A stretch of 64,000 nt of DNA from Nephrocerus scutellatus (lineage: Eukaryota; Arthropoda; Insecta; Diptera; Pipunculidae), in NCBI GenBank assembly GCA_947095585.1, contig OX352765.1:21234254-21298253 (forward strand), in the 5' to 3' direction. The position numbers were made by a program, and so were the translations under genes. This document shows, piece by piece, positions 35,707-47,900 of this stretch; within the stretch, counting starts at the first letter, position 1; the number at the start of each line of letters is the position of its first letter. Under the pieces are notes generated by a model. That model saw only the letters and a list, made by a program, of their open reading frames with translations, was not told where the DNA came from and did no database searches.

Positions 35707-38700
35707 ATGCAAAACACCTTGCACCATGCTCTTGCACCATGTAAGTTTTCAATTAAATATCGCATTACAAAACGAAATACACAAACATATCCAATATTCC
35801 AGTTTTGGTGGTTTCCAGATTTTTTGGTTTAATCCCCGTTTCGGGGATTGACCAAACTAACGATATCAATCAAGTCACATTTCGTTGGTTATCAATGTGG
35901 GTAGTGTTTGCTATGGTGCTAATTGTCTTGGTTACACTCAATTTCTTGCTCTCGATAAATATCGTCGTTGAACGTGGTCTTAAAGTTTACACACTTGGTA
36001 AGAGTCAGTAAGTAATTGATTAAGTGATTGAATGAATAATATTTTATCCACGGCATCATTAGGTTTAGCCACATTATGTGCCGCTAGTCTTGTCGGTATG
36101 ATTCTGTTAATGCGATTATCACAAAATTGGCCAAATTTTATTCGGAAAACAACAAAGATCGAAGCGATTTTCCTTCAAAAGTCCTATGAGACACGAAAAT
36201 CGTTGCGATTCAGCGAGAAAATTCGCAGGTATGGAACAGCGCTGCTGATTGGAGCTGCAGGTAAGCAAAAGGAGAGTTTAAGAATCATTTGTGGATGGTG
36301 TAGTGTTACACGAGTAATATTGATATGCTGCTTATGCAGTTGGGTAGGTAAATGCGGTGTCCCGCCTAGATGTTCTACGAGTGGGAAAATGCTATGTTCA
36401 CAAATTTTTTTTCCTGTTTTTAAAATCCCTTAATCTTCGAATGCGATCTATTGTGGTTCTCGAATCTGAATCAATTATGTACTAAAAAGGAAAGCTTTTA
36501 GCTTCAACAATTGATACAACCTATTGCCGTATCGGAATGGCTTTTAGCGACTACAAAAAGTCTATGGCATGTCGCTTGTTATGCGTGGTGATGTCGACTG
36601 ACGCATTTGGTTCTAGTGGCATGTATTATGTCATCTGGTATGGTGTGTGGTCTTGTGATATATGTCGTCAGGGGGGATATTTATTGATTTTAATGGTTGT
36701 GCCAAAGCATGGGAATCTTAATAAATACTAATAGCCCCCTCTTGGGATACTAGCACTCACGATTCGTAAACCAGAGTGATTAATGCTAGGAATACGCTAA
36801 GCCACACCCTACATATTTCAAAAGCTCTCCCCATGGAACTACCGTTAGTTAGGGCTTGTTATCAGATTATTCAAAGCCTTCTGCATATTCTGCTGATGCT
36901 GAATGCCTTATTTTTTCAATTTTTCACAGGTAATTTTGCACCTTTGTGATAAATTTACAGATTCCACTTCACTTGTCCTGAGATCTCATGTCTTTTAAAA
37001 AGAACTGCAGACTTGGGTTGATTGGTAGTTTCTCCATTCTCTAAAACGTCGGCTTTGTCGTGATGGTCGGGATCAATTTGTAGACCCATCTAACTTTTAA
37101 ATTATTATTCCAACAGGCTTGCATTTAGCCATTAAAGTGATCGTAATGATTACAGGTTGGTATTCTTGGATTGAGGATCTTCTGTTCTAGATCCTTTGAA
37201 TTTCATTTGCGACTATATCTGCTGGAACCATTCCAGCTAAAAGAAGGGTTGCTTCTTCCGAAATCGTTGGGAAACCACTGATCGTCCTCAGTGCACTTAA
37301 TTCGTTTGCAGACCATAGTTTCATTATTGATTCTTAGTCGATATTGCTTCCACTCATACTATAGCCGTATACAAAAGGAATAAACTGACTGAACATGAGA
37401 CTACTTTTTGCATATCCTGATCCTCGGAAGTTGAAAAATATTCAAGATTGTGCTGCCTACAGCATAGGCTCTTTTATGGTCGAGTAGACCACGTGTATGT
37501 CAAAGCGTGTTAGTTTTTTTTGCCACGGTGACAACGGCAATGTATTCGGCAAATCCGGATATCTTTATTCCTGGTGACAAAGAACTCTATTGTACATGAT
37601 GTTCCATGGGGACCAGTACCGCCAAATGTGGCTCTCTCGCGGAGACTTTATAAAACTTTGTTCGCCTGTTGGTTTCATACCTCAGTCTTCTGTTGCTTAA
37701 GTAGCTCAATACTACCTTTTTCAGATAGTTTGATGTATCCCTAATGGCGAGTGATTCTTATTGTTAACCAGTTTGCAGAGTTCAAGGAGTTTTTAATGTC
37801 CAGTGTCACATTATGGCCCGCCTCGATATTTCTCTTTACTGCCTTTATGGCGACAATTTTGGACCGCGATTTTCTAATCCAAAACCAATGATCTGACAGT
37901 GCGTCAGGGGGAATGTGTCGTCAGGGGGAATGTGTCGTTGCGTCTGATGTATTGTAGTGTGTGTACCATCATTTTTGACGAGTTGTCGGTAGTAGAAAAT
38001 AATTTTCAATATATCGATCTACCCTTACGTTTAGACAGTTTATAATCCATAAATATAAGGTTGTCGCTTAACAGTTGCTTCGTTAAATTTTCCAATCTCT
38101 CGTTCGCGATTATACGTCCCATTATTTTCAGTTGAATATGGATTGGGCATCATCACCGCTGTTTACAACAACAATCATCAGATACAGCAGTGCAATTTAA
38201 CAATCAATTTCTGGGAAAATTACTTTTTGCGGGAACGGCTGCAGATTTTCTCGTTGATCAAATTTCGCCTGTGGATGATTCCATTGACTGAGGTGGGTTA
38301 GTGTTTTTTTTATTAAAAATAAAAACCTTTTCCCATTTTTAGTGCACTACAATTGCAATGGCATTTGCATTGCATTTCATTGATATCCTTTTGATGCTTA
38401 TATGCGTTGGAATTGCAACTAGATTCGATCAGATGCATCAAAGGATACAGCAGAATGTGATGAAGGTAAGTAGGGGGATGTGCAAGCGGTGATTATTTTC
38501 AATTGGCTCATTTTGTCCTCATAGTACATGCCCGATGATTTCTGGTTGAAAATGCGATGTGATTTCATGTCCTTGTATGATTTAGTAGTTTTGATGGATG
38601 ATCAACTGTCGGGATTCTTCCTCCTGTCGTGTACGAATAATTTATATAATATTTGTTTTCAAGTTTTCCAGTGTTTTCAGTAAGTTTAGAGTAATAGTTT

Positions 38701-41700
38701 TATATTTTATCACACAGTGGGGCGAAAATATAATGGTAAGACAGGAATACTATATAATTTATATACTAATTGGCTATGTCCTTCATGCACAAAGTGGTTC
38801 TAGAATTGTAATGAAATATCATCAACATACAAATTCAGTAGTTCACGAATTTTAACGGAGACACAAACCATAACGGGAGCAACACTTTTAAATAAAATTG
38901 AGAAATATTTTGATTGTAAGACAATTGATATTGAATTTATCTATACAAACTACTTTATTTGCTTAAATCCTTTAACCCTACGATGGGCACAGTACGTCAA
39001 CAACCCATACGAGCCATCTTATTGTGAGTTCTGCAACTCGTTAGAGCTGCCTTCAACTCATTTCCAAAGACCTTGCTTCCTCCTAGACTACGTTTGCTTG
39101 GGGCGTTCCGTTGTTCTGTTAGCCTGGTTGAGCAGATTCCACTGCATGGCATATTTCGCCATGGAATTGTCGTCAAGCCGCCAATCTAATGTTCTCAGAT
39201 AAAGTTCGTCGTTAGAGATATGATTAGGCCAAATGATCCTCATGATGATTTTTAAAGATTTGTTTACGAAAGTTTGCAGCATGCGTGTGATAGTGCTATC
39301 CATCTTGCAAGTACTGCACCCACACAACAGTACTGATTTTATGTTGAAGCGGAACACTCGCAATTTGGTTCTTAAGCTAAGAACATTGTTTTCCAGACTT
39401 TCGATAGCATTCCGGACGCACTTGTTCGCCTCAGCTTCTATTTTGTGCCATCAGATGAAACTCCATTATCCCTTATAAAAGCAGGCAAGCATCGTCAGCG
39501 TAGTCGAGATGTTTTCTTTTTTTTTTCATTTATTAATTACAACTGAGACTGTGCTCATCTAGCAATTTATCTTTCAATTGCTCATCTAGCAATTTATCTT
39601 TCAAATTTTTACAAATTTACATTTCTATATACAATTCTAATTATACAATTGTTGGGGTGAAACCCAATGGTTAGTCCCATAATTAATTAAACCTATTTAA
39701 AATACTAATTTTAATTTGGTATGCTTACTAGGTCAAGTGGCCTCGTTCTTTGGAGTCTTCTTTAAACGACAGGGTTATCTATCATATGGCGAATATATTC
39801 CACTTTGGACTTCAAAGTCCTCCGACACCTTACCATTGTGTAGGCACTGACACTTGATTTCTTCGTATGTGGCCTTGATAATAGTTGTAAGTTTTTCTGG
39901 AATGAAAAAATTTAAGTAAATATATTTTGAAACCGGCAATGCTGGGAGCTCAGTGTGTATGATATAAACTGTGATGGAGTGTGTCTGTGCAAATAGGAAA
40001 ATTTCTCGAAAACTTCTGTATTATCAGTCATACCAGCTGGACGGACGCTCAGAGTTAATATTGACAAATGGAATGATATATACGTTCGAAATATGGACCG
40101 GTAGTTAGATGTTTTGTGGAACGCCAGCACTATCCCAGTACTCCGCTTAAAAAGGCATAAGTGATGACAATAAATATTATCTAAAAATTTTGGTTTTCTA
40201 GAGTTCGTCATGGATTTTGCAAATAAAAATACAACACAGCTTCGTTTATTCACAAATTACAGTTTTTTTTTTCACAAATACCAAAAGGTCACAAATTTAC
40301 ACTGGTGATTACTTATTATTTACACATAACATCGACCCACCCCATAGGGACATAAGTCCCAAAAAAACATGTTGGGTCTTATGTCCCACCTTAAATAATT
40401 TTTAAAGGGTGTTTTTTTAGGAGGTTTGTTTTTCCGATAGATGTCGTTTTATTTTATGACAGTTGTTTTGACAGCTCAAAGTGGCATTTCTACTCAGTAT
40501 TGTTTGGCAAATCATTATGAATAGGTTAACTCCAGAACAACGTTTTCAAATCGTGGAAATTTATTTTCAAAATCAGTGTTCAATTAAAAATGTTTATAGA
40601 GCACTTCGTGAATTTTATGGTGCACATAATCGTCCGTCAGAGACCACCATAAAGAACGTAATTACCAAATTTCGGTCTACATTCACTCTTTTGGATGCCA
40701 AGCCACCGACAAGAATGAGAAGAGTTCGTACAGAAGAAAATATTGCTGTCGTTGAGGCCAGTGTCGAAGAAAACGACAATTTATCGATTCGTCGTCGTGC
40801 TCAGCAAATTGGACTTTGTCCATCGACTTCTAGAGTTCGTCATGGATTTTGCAAATAAAAATACAACACAGCTTCGTTTACTCCCAAATTACAGTTTTTT
40901 TTCACAAATACCAAAAGGTCACAAATTTACACTGGTGATTACTTATTATTTACATAGGCGGTAGCTTTATTTACTTTTGATCTTGTCAAGTAGTCTAGCT
41001 GAATTCCAAATAATACTAACTTACTACTATAAAATTGCTGTATTTATACATAAGCAATATTGCAGAGAATGTTCTAATCTTTTTTACTTTATTTGATTCA
41101 AAAACCTAGAAAGTATCAGAAAATACTGGTATAATCTTTCTACATACAATTTTTGCAAACAATTTTCACACATATAACTGTTATATACAATCTTATTGAG
41201 CCTAATTACCAATGGTTCTTGGTAATTTCGTTATTCTTATTCTGATAGTCTACAGATGTCGCTGTTAAGTAACAATACTATGCACAAATATTTTTCTTTT
41301 GCCCCACTGTGTAATGTTGCGTAGCATTAAGCATACATTTTTCCTACTGCTCTCTTAACTGTAGGATCAGAAGTAACTTTGTGGAGGAGATTTCTTTTTG
41401 GTATTCACTGACGTTCAGCATGACACGAACATTGACAATGATGTTTGGCGCGGCATCGGTTAATGATGCGGCGAATAATATTTTATCGACATTGTATGAA
41501 ATTCCATCGGCCTTTTGGTGTTTGGAGGTGTGTTAAAAATAGGCTCTTCAACAAAGAAATATAAATTTTATTTCTGTTCTTTCTTTTCAACTTTTTTATT
41601 GTTTGCTGCAGCTAAAGAGGTTCAATGAGATTGTCGCTTCAGATTTGATATCACTGTCAGGAAAAAGGTTCTTTTTTCTGACCAGACGTTTAATTTTTGC

Positions 41701-41878
41701 AGTAAGATAATTAATTGAATTAAATTTCTATTAAAATTATATTCCTATAATTGTTTCTTCAAAGATGGCTGGCACTGTGGTGACCTATGAACTGGTGCTG
41801 ATGGATCAGGTCGACGATGCGGTGGATCGGGCTAATTATTGTGTTTCAAGAAAAATCGAAGCTCACAAGTTGTACTAA
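35707..41878 (+). CDS. Sugar gustatory receptor GR-D (Gr64-like), intact
   Basis: Sugar receptor family member. Exons: 35707-35740, 35803-35997, 36063-36260, 38132-38292, 38343-38465, 38525-38679, 41365-41527, 41612-41701, 41765-41878; 410 aa with no stop. Landmarks: MQNTLHHALAP in the short exon 1, SRFFGLIPVSG, VEYGLGIITAVYNNN, HFIDILLMLICVGIATRFDQ, NNLYNICFQVF, ISFWYSLTFSMTRT, RFFFLTRRLIFA, VTYELVLMDQV. The frame is open upstream of the ATG, so a longer exon 1 is possible, but the short form matches GR-C. Introns 3 (1.9 kb) and 6 (2.7 kb) hold LINE pieces, and intron 6 also holds a copied mariner fragment. The 3' end faces GR-E, with 69 bp between stop codons. Confidence 0.85.
37100..38060 (-). 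mobile_element. R1-like LINE fragment in GR-D intron 3
   Basis: In minus sense ELSALRTISGFPTISEEATL (about 37310-37250), then LLLAGMVPADIVANE (about 37250-37205), resembles the post-RT segment of R1/Waldo-type LINEs (consensus style LRVxSxYRTVSxxA then AGVIPIxLLAxE). Sequence to about 38060 may be the upstream part but is too decayed to read. Confidence 0.45.
39080..39480 (-). mobile_element. LINE C-terminal fragment in GR-D intron 6
   Basis: Minus strand: FNIKSVLLCGCSTCKMDSTI (about 39350-39290), then LQTFVNKSLKIIMRIIWPNH and ELYLRTLDWRL. The same family as 17040-18640 (SVKSVLLYGCETWRVTQSS). It retains one long frame of 91 codons but no RT core. Confidence 0.65.
40197..40954 (+). repeat. 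Copied mariner 5' fragment flanked by 127-bp direct repeats
   Basis: Insert 40323-40829 reads the same as 42353-42859 throughout, by eye: 5' flank with two palindromic 14-mers, 5' inverted repeat and the first 113 codons of the mariner ORF counted from its ATG at 40517. It then stops inside the ORF. On both sides lies the same target sequence: 40197-40324 and 40828-40954, starting TCTAGAGTTCGTCATGG and ending TATTTACA, differing by two substitutions and a 2-nt T-run change. Junctions show 2-bp overlaps (CA, TT). The insert has no 3' inverted repeat, so it did not arrive by ordinary transposition. Located in GR-D intron 6. Confidence 0.8.
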
Positions 41879-41947
41879 AATTATTTCAGTTTTATACTAT
41901 TAACTAAACACATAAAAGATACATAGCAAAATGTTAATGCGCACACT

Positions 41948-44900
41948 TCACCAATCCCTCTCGCAAGGATTATTTTCTCCATCCGGAGGTCGTTGCAGTT
42001 GTATTAACACCAATTCATATGTTATAACAGTTCCAATTATCTGCAACACATAGAAATATAATTAGAAAAAAAATAAGGTTAGTGTTTTACTTACACTTAA
42101 CAGAAATTTTCTTGTTATGTTGAAAAATTGCATTCCGCTCAGAGCAATCGTGCTCGTCGTTAATTGTTCCATGAAACGGTGCGCCTGCGCCGAAGAGAGC
42201 ATACAAAAGGTAAAATAATAATTGCTGTTGTTAGTTCTTTCATTTGATTCATTAAGAAGTCAATCCAACTAAAGCAGTCAACGTAGATTGGGCGACAAGC
42301 AACTACAGGGTAAATGGTAAAGTTTCGTAGTAAAACGAACAATCGTACAGACCACATAACATCGACCCACCCCATAGGGACATAAGTCCCAAAAAAACAT
42401 GTTGGGTCTTATGTCCCACCTTAAATAATTTTTAAAGGGTGTTTTTTTAGGAGGTTTGTTTTTCCGATAGATGTCGTTTTATTTTATGACAGTTGTTTTG
42501 ACAGCTCAAAGTGGCATTTCTACTCAGTATTGTTTGGCAAATCATTATGAATAGGTTAACTCCAGAACAACGTTTTCAAATCGTGGAAATTTATTTTCAA
42601 AATCAGTGTTCAATTAAAAATGTTTATAGAGCACTTCGTGAATTTTATGGTGCACATAATCGTCCGTCAGAGACCACCATAAAGAACGTAATTACCAAAT
42701 TTCGGTCTACATTCACTCTTTTGGATGCCAAGCCACCGACAAGAATGAGAAGAGTTCGTACAGAAGAAAATATTGCTGTCGTTGAGGCCAGTGTCGAAGA
42801 AAACGACAATTTATCGATTCGTCGTCGTGCTCAGCAAATTGGACTTTGTCCATCGACTTTATGGAAAATTTTACGTAAAGATTTGGGTTTGGTGCCATAC
42901 AAAATTCAATTGGTGCAAGAATTAAAGCCACACGACCATCGTTTGCGCCGTGAATTCAGTGATTGGTCGTTAAATCAATTGAACGAAGATCCATTTTTTT
43001 ACCGTAAAATTCTCTTCAGTGATGAGGCGCATTTTTTGTTAAATGGATACGTCAACAAACAAAATTGTCGCATTTGGAGCAAAGATAATCCACACGCCGT
43101 TCAAGAATTACCAATGCATCCTGATAAATGTACTGTTTGGTGCGGTCTATGGGCTGGTGGGATCATCGGTCCATATTTCTTTAAAAATGAGGAAGGACGA
43201 CGCGTTACCGTGAATGGAAATCGATACAGAACCATGTTAAATGAGTTTTTGTTGTCAAATCTTGAAGATATGGATATGGATGAAATGTGGTTTCAACAAG
43301 ATGGTGCCACTTGCCATACAGCACGTGAAACAATCGACTTATTGAAAGAAACTTTCAACGACAACATTATTTCGAGAAATGGTCCGGTGAATTGGCCTCC
43401 GCGTTCGTGCGATTTGACGCCACTCGATTACTTTTTGTGGGGATACGTGAAGTCATTGGTTTATGTGGATAAACCTCAATCGATTGACGCTTTGGAAACC
43501 AATATTCAACGTGTCATTGCTGACATACGCCCTCAAATGCTTGAAAAAGTGCTGGAAAATTGGACCTCCAGAATGACATTTGTGAAAAATAGTCGTGGTA
43601 GCCATATGCCAGAAATTGTGTTTAAATGTTAAATGCCAAAAAATTATCTACCAAATAAAAAAAAAATTTGGTCATTTCATAATTTTATATGTGTTTTATT
43701 CAAAAAAAAAATCGGCAACCTCTTAAAAAAACACCGTTTATAAGGAGCTATTTTATGTAATGTAATGAAAGTCCACAAATTATTTTTTAATTATGTCCCC
43801 TCTTGGACAACATTTTTTTGGACTTATGTCCCGATCGGTTGGGACGTAAGTCCCTAATTCGATTTGGGACTTTTGCCCCATTTAAGTGGGTCATAAGTCC
43901 CAAAAGTAAATATTGGGACTTATGTCCGTACAATGTCATATTACGTAATTGTTTATTGTACGATATTAGAACATATGTTATACTTCCAGCACTAGAGCCG
44001 AATCTAAATGCAAATTTCGAGCCAAATTAGTTGTCAGTCAGGCATACAGTCTGTATGAGCAGCTTCTTCTTAAATGTTTGCACAAGGGTGGGTGCATTGT
44101 GATAATATTTGCATCTGTTTTTAGTAGTAGATGTCGCCATGGTGTAAAAGGAAAATGCATTTCCCGATCGATAATGGAATACGAGCAATAAGAATTGCAT
44201 ACTCTTAGGCTGTAAGATTAATTCGATTTTTTTAAATGTAACTGACTGTAAGTTTAAATCAGTATGTACTGGTCAAAAATGTTGTCAGACCGGTTGGCTG
44301 ATTTGCCTGGTTTGCCCGGTTTTAGTGTAAGTACAAGATTTCACATGTAGTTTAATTTTTAAAAGATACATATGAGTATGGTTAGTTGTAAATAAGGGAA
44401 GTTGTCTGGTCTTTTCTCGATATTTCTGTTTATAAGATTGGAAGTTTCTGTAAAATTTTTAAGGAGCATAAATAGAGGTGTTTGGCCAAAGTAGTTCAAT
44501 TCATTGTTTAGAATTCTACCAATCAAGTTCAAAAAGTTCTTGCAAAAAGATAAAGCTACCACCTAAGGCAATTCTAGTAAAATACAAGTGTTGTTGCAAT
44601 AAGTTTTTTTGTGTACATTTAAACTTATCACAAATATAAATTGCTAACTTATGTTAGTTTTACTGTTTGTTTATTAAAGTTGTTTTTTGTAAATTAATAA
44701 ACTTGTGTTGTGTTTTATTTGCAAAATCCTTTACGAGCTCGAAAGCTTGTCTGTAGAATCGTCTATAACAAGAATTTACAAGCAATATCTGGACCTTAAA
44801 ATATATTTCGTATTGTGTGAACAAAATGGAAAATGTTTTAAGCCAAATCTATGAATCTGAACTAAAATATGCATAGTTATGAAGGGTTTTTCAATAACAA

Positions 44901-47900
44901 TATAATAATAACTTTTGCATAGCCAAATCAAGGAAGTTTCGATGCTTCAAATGAACAAAAGTCTTCAGTTATTGAGTTAATTTGGGCTTTTAAGGATATA
45001 GGCCAAGATCTTTCACCACAATGTGTGCTGGTGATCATTGGGCGGATGGTCAGTTGGGTGGTGATCAGTGGGATGGGGCAGCCGGGAAACGCCGGGTATT
45101 TTAGCCTCTTCTTCGATTATCTGCGCTTTGTCAGCTCTGATGACGATGTTATTGCTATCGAATGTCATCCGATCCAACGCAATTTTAAACAATTTGATCA
45201 ATTGTTGTTCTGATGAAGAAAAGTTTGCAATTCTCCGACAATCGCTCGCTTCGTTGTTGGATTGTGAACACAAATTTTCGCTAAGATAACTGCACGGGTG
45301 TGAATGATAGGTTAGGTTTGCCACCAACGCCATGTGTTGAAAGTAATCTGACGTGGCTAAATAAATGAATGCTCATTGTCCAAATACAATTCATTCAGAT
45401 AATGGCTTATGCAGACAATATTTTGAGAATTTATGTCAATTATATGGTCCACCTCCTTGTTTAAATTTTAAGAATTCAAAATATCTTACAAATTCATATA
45501 GTTTGATGAAATGTTTTTTCACTATTGTCTGGAAGTGCACCACATTCAGCTGATGGAATTGACATTTTTTGCATGAAATTTATACTATTAACTAAACACA
45601 TAAAAGATACATAGCAAAATGTTAATGCGCACACTTCACCAATCCCTCTCGCAAGGATTATTTTCTCCATCCGGAGGTCGTTGCAGTTGTATTAACACCA
45701 ATTCATATGTTATAACAGTTCCAATTATCCACCTCCTTGTTTAAATTTTAAGAATTCAAAATATATTACAAATTCATATAGTTTGATGAAATGTTTTTTC
45801 ACTATTGTCTGGAAGTGCACCACATTCAGCTGATGGAATTGACATTTTTTGCATGAAATCCGCTTAAATTGGATATAAATTTATGTGTTGTTTTAGGAGC
45901 TTCCAACAGGCATGAAATCTAAGCCTGTACATACAAAAAATATGGTGGCCAGGTCTCCCTACGATAAAAAAATGTCCTTGACCCGGACGTGTTCTGAAAA
46001 TAGAAGTGTCATTAGTTTAACGTGGATACCTCCATAGAATGGTTTACCCCACGGTCCTCTTCGGACTTGGATTAGTAATACGACAATCAACGTCCATCAT
46101 AGACTGATGTGCCAGTATTAACTCAATGGTTAGAGCAGGACCTATCTTAAGTCCCTGCCGATCTCTGGTTTTTCGACAACCGGTTGATCTATGCAACTCC
46201 ACAGAGAGCACATCATCGCACCGGTAACATCAGGACGGTCTTCTGATGCACCAAAGATTTTTGGTAACATCAGTCCCCACGCTGATGTTACCATGCTAGT
46301 GTTCTACCCGCATTTGGGTAGTAAACCACAGCCACTACGTAGGCCAAAGCCAGAATAAACTGGACCTCAACCAAAGGTTGGACCAGACTCAGTTAAACCT
46401 CTGAGGAGATTAAACCTTGTCTGTGGGCATCCAACCCCCGTAGTACCAACGCGACCTTGGTGAGATCTGCCATCAAGGGACTCAGCTCTTTCAGAATGAG
46501 TGCCTGGGCGAATGCAAAAGCAGACCCTGGCAGCACGTTCGTCCGGAACCTCGTATCCTATCATTTGACACTAGGATTTGCCAAGTCCTAGGCCGCCCGG
46601 GATAGAAACTATCCCAGACACCAACGCTATTGTATGGTAGGAGCGCTTCATGCTTAAAAACAGCGCCCATACTGACATTTTTTAAAGAAGCCCCCTGCCA
46701 CTATAATCTACCGAGTATTACCAAGTATCAAACTTATAATAACCAGACGATTAAGTAAGATACAGCGGCCCCCTCGGGGGGAACGTGTTCTGAACAGAAG
46801 ATCTTACGTTGATCCTTTAATTGAGTAGTTGAACATGAACTCGTAGTGCAATCCATTAAGAGTTTCTGGAAAATTACTGCAGCCAATAACTACATAAGGC
46901 AAGAAATGCTTAGTTATCACAGACTATGTTAGGTCAAATCTAGGAATGGTATGGTCAATGGCAAAACATGGTTGTGTAGTTGTGCTAATAATTAAAAAAT
47001 ATGTGGATTCAAGTTCCATGGACGCCCGGCAAAATTAATTACAAACTCTTAGGATATAATATTAAGAGAAGTAAGAAAAAAAACAAGGTAAATTTTTCAA
47101 GATATTAAGAAATATATAACATTGCCTCAAAATAGTCCAAAGCCAATTTCAACTTTTCCAATAACATGCAAAACATTGCTAACTTAATTGAAACTCTACG
47201 ACTACGTAGTAAAAAGCACTTCTTACCTCTACTTGGTATCCGGGCGTTGGAACAAGTTGCAAGACTTTAATAGGCTTCTTTGCCTCGTCATTTATTAAAG
47301 CCGCCGTCATTGAGACCAAAAGTGTCCGTCCAATTAGATAGAGCAACGAATACCAAAAGTAAATACTTCGAATAATTGAATTGCTAGGGCTGTCCATGAT
47401 GTTGGCCGACCGAAACGCAAATCAGTAATTATTAAAGGAAAATAGCAAAGAAAAACCCCACCACATAAACACAAACGCACACATATACATTAATGATATC
47501 AATTGAATTGCGTCATATACCTACGTCACACTGTGAAATAACTGCAAACATATGAAGAATAAATTGTTCGAGTAGGATAAGAGGATAATCATCGCGAAAT
47601 CTTTATTGACATGATGCAGCAGATTCAACAACTTGTTGAAGGAAGACCGTTGTTTGCCCCAAAACTGATCAGGTAAATGCTGCAAAAATAAAAATCAGAC
47701 GATCTAGATCTAGATGATTCTTCACTACGTGTTGGACTACTCTCACCAACCATTCCTTTGAATCGCTCCAAATGGGTATTGAAGTGGCGAAATTGTGCAA
47801 TCAGCCCCAAGCTGACGACGATGATGAAATTATCCGTGAAATTCCATGTGAAGGTGCAGACAAAAGTCAGCAACTGCAGCGATACACCATTGTAGTAGTT

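Larger units (their letters stand above)
42377..43928. repeat. Palindromic 14-mer cluster (GGGACWTAWGTCCC type) split by a mariner
   Basis: Copies at 42377-42390 (GGGACATAAGTCCC), 42404-42417, 43820-43832, 43841-43854, 43866-43879, 43888-43901 and 43915-43928, plus a half copy at 43790-43800. Each is a near-perfect palindrome with a variable centre. Spacers are 8-14 bp. The mariner lies between the second and third copies. Two more copies were carried to 40347-40387 with the copied fragment. Confidence 0.7.

Noticed and set aside
45365..45553. Frame with TIHSDNG resembling an integrase active-site block
   Set aside because: Most of the frame is antisense to a stray copy of GR-E exon 1 and intron 1; the resemblance is chance.
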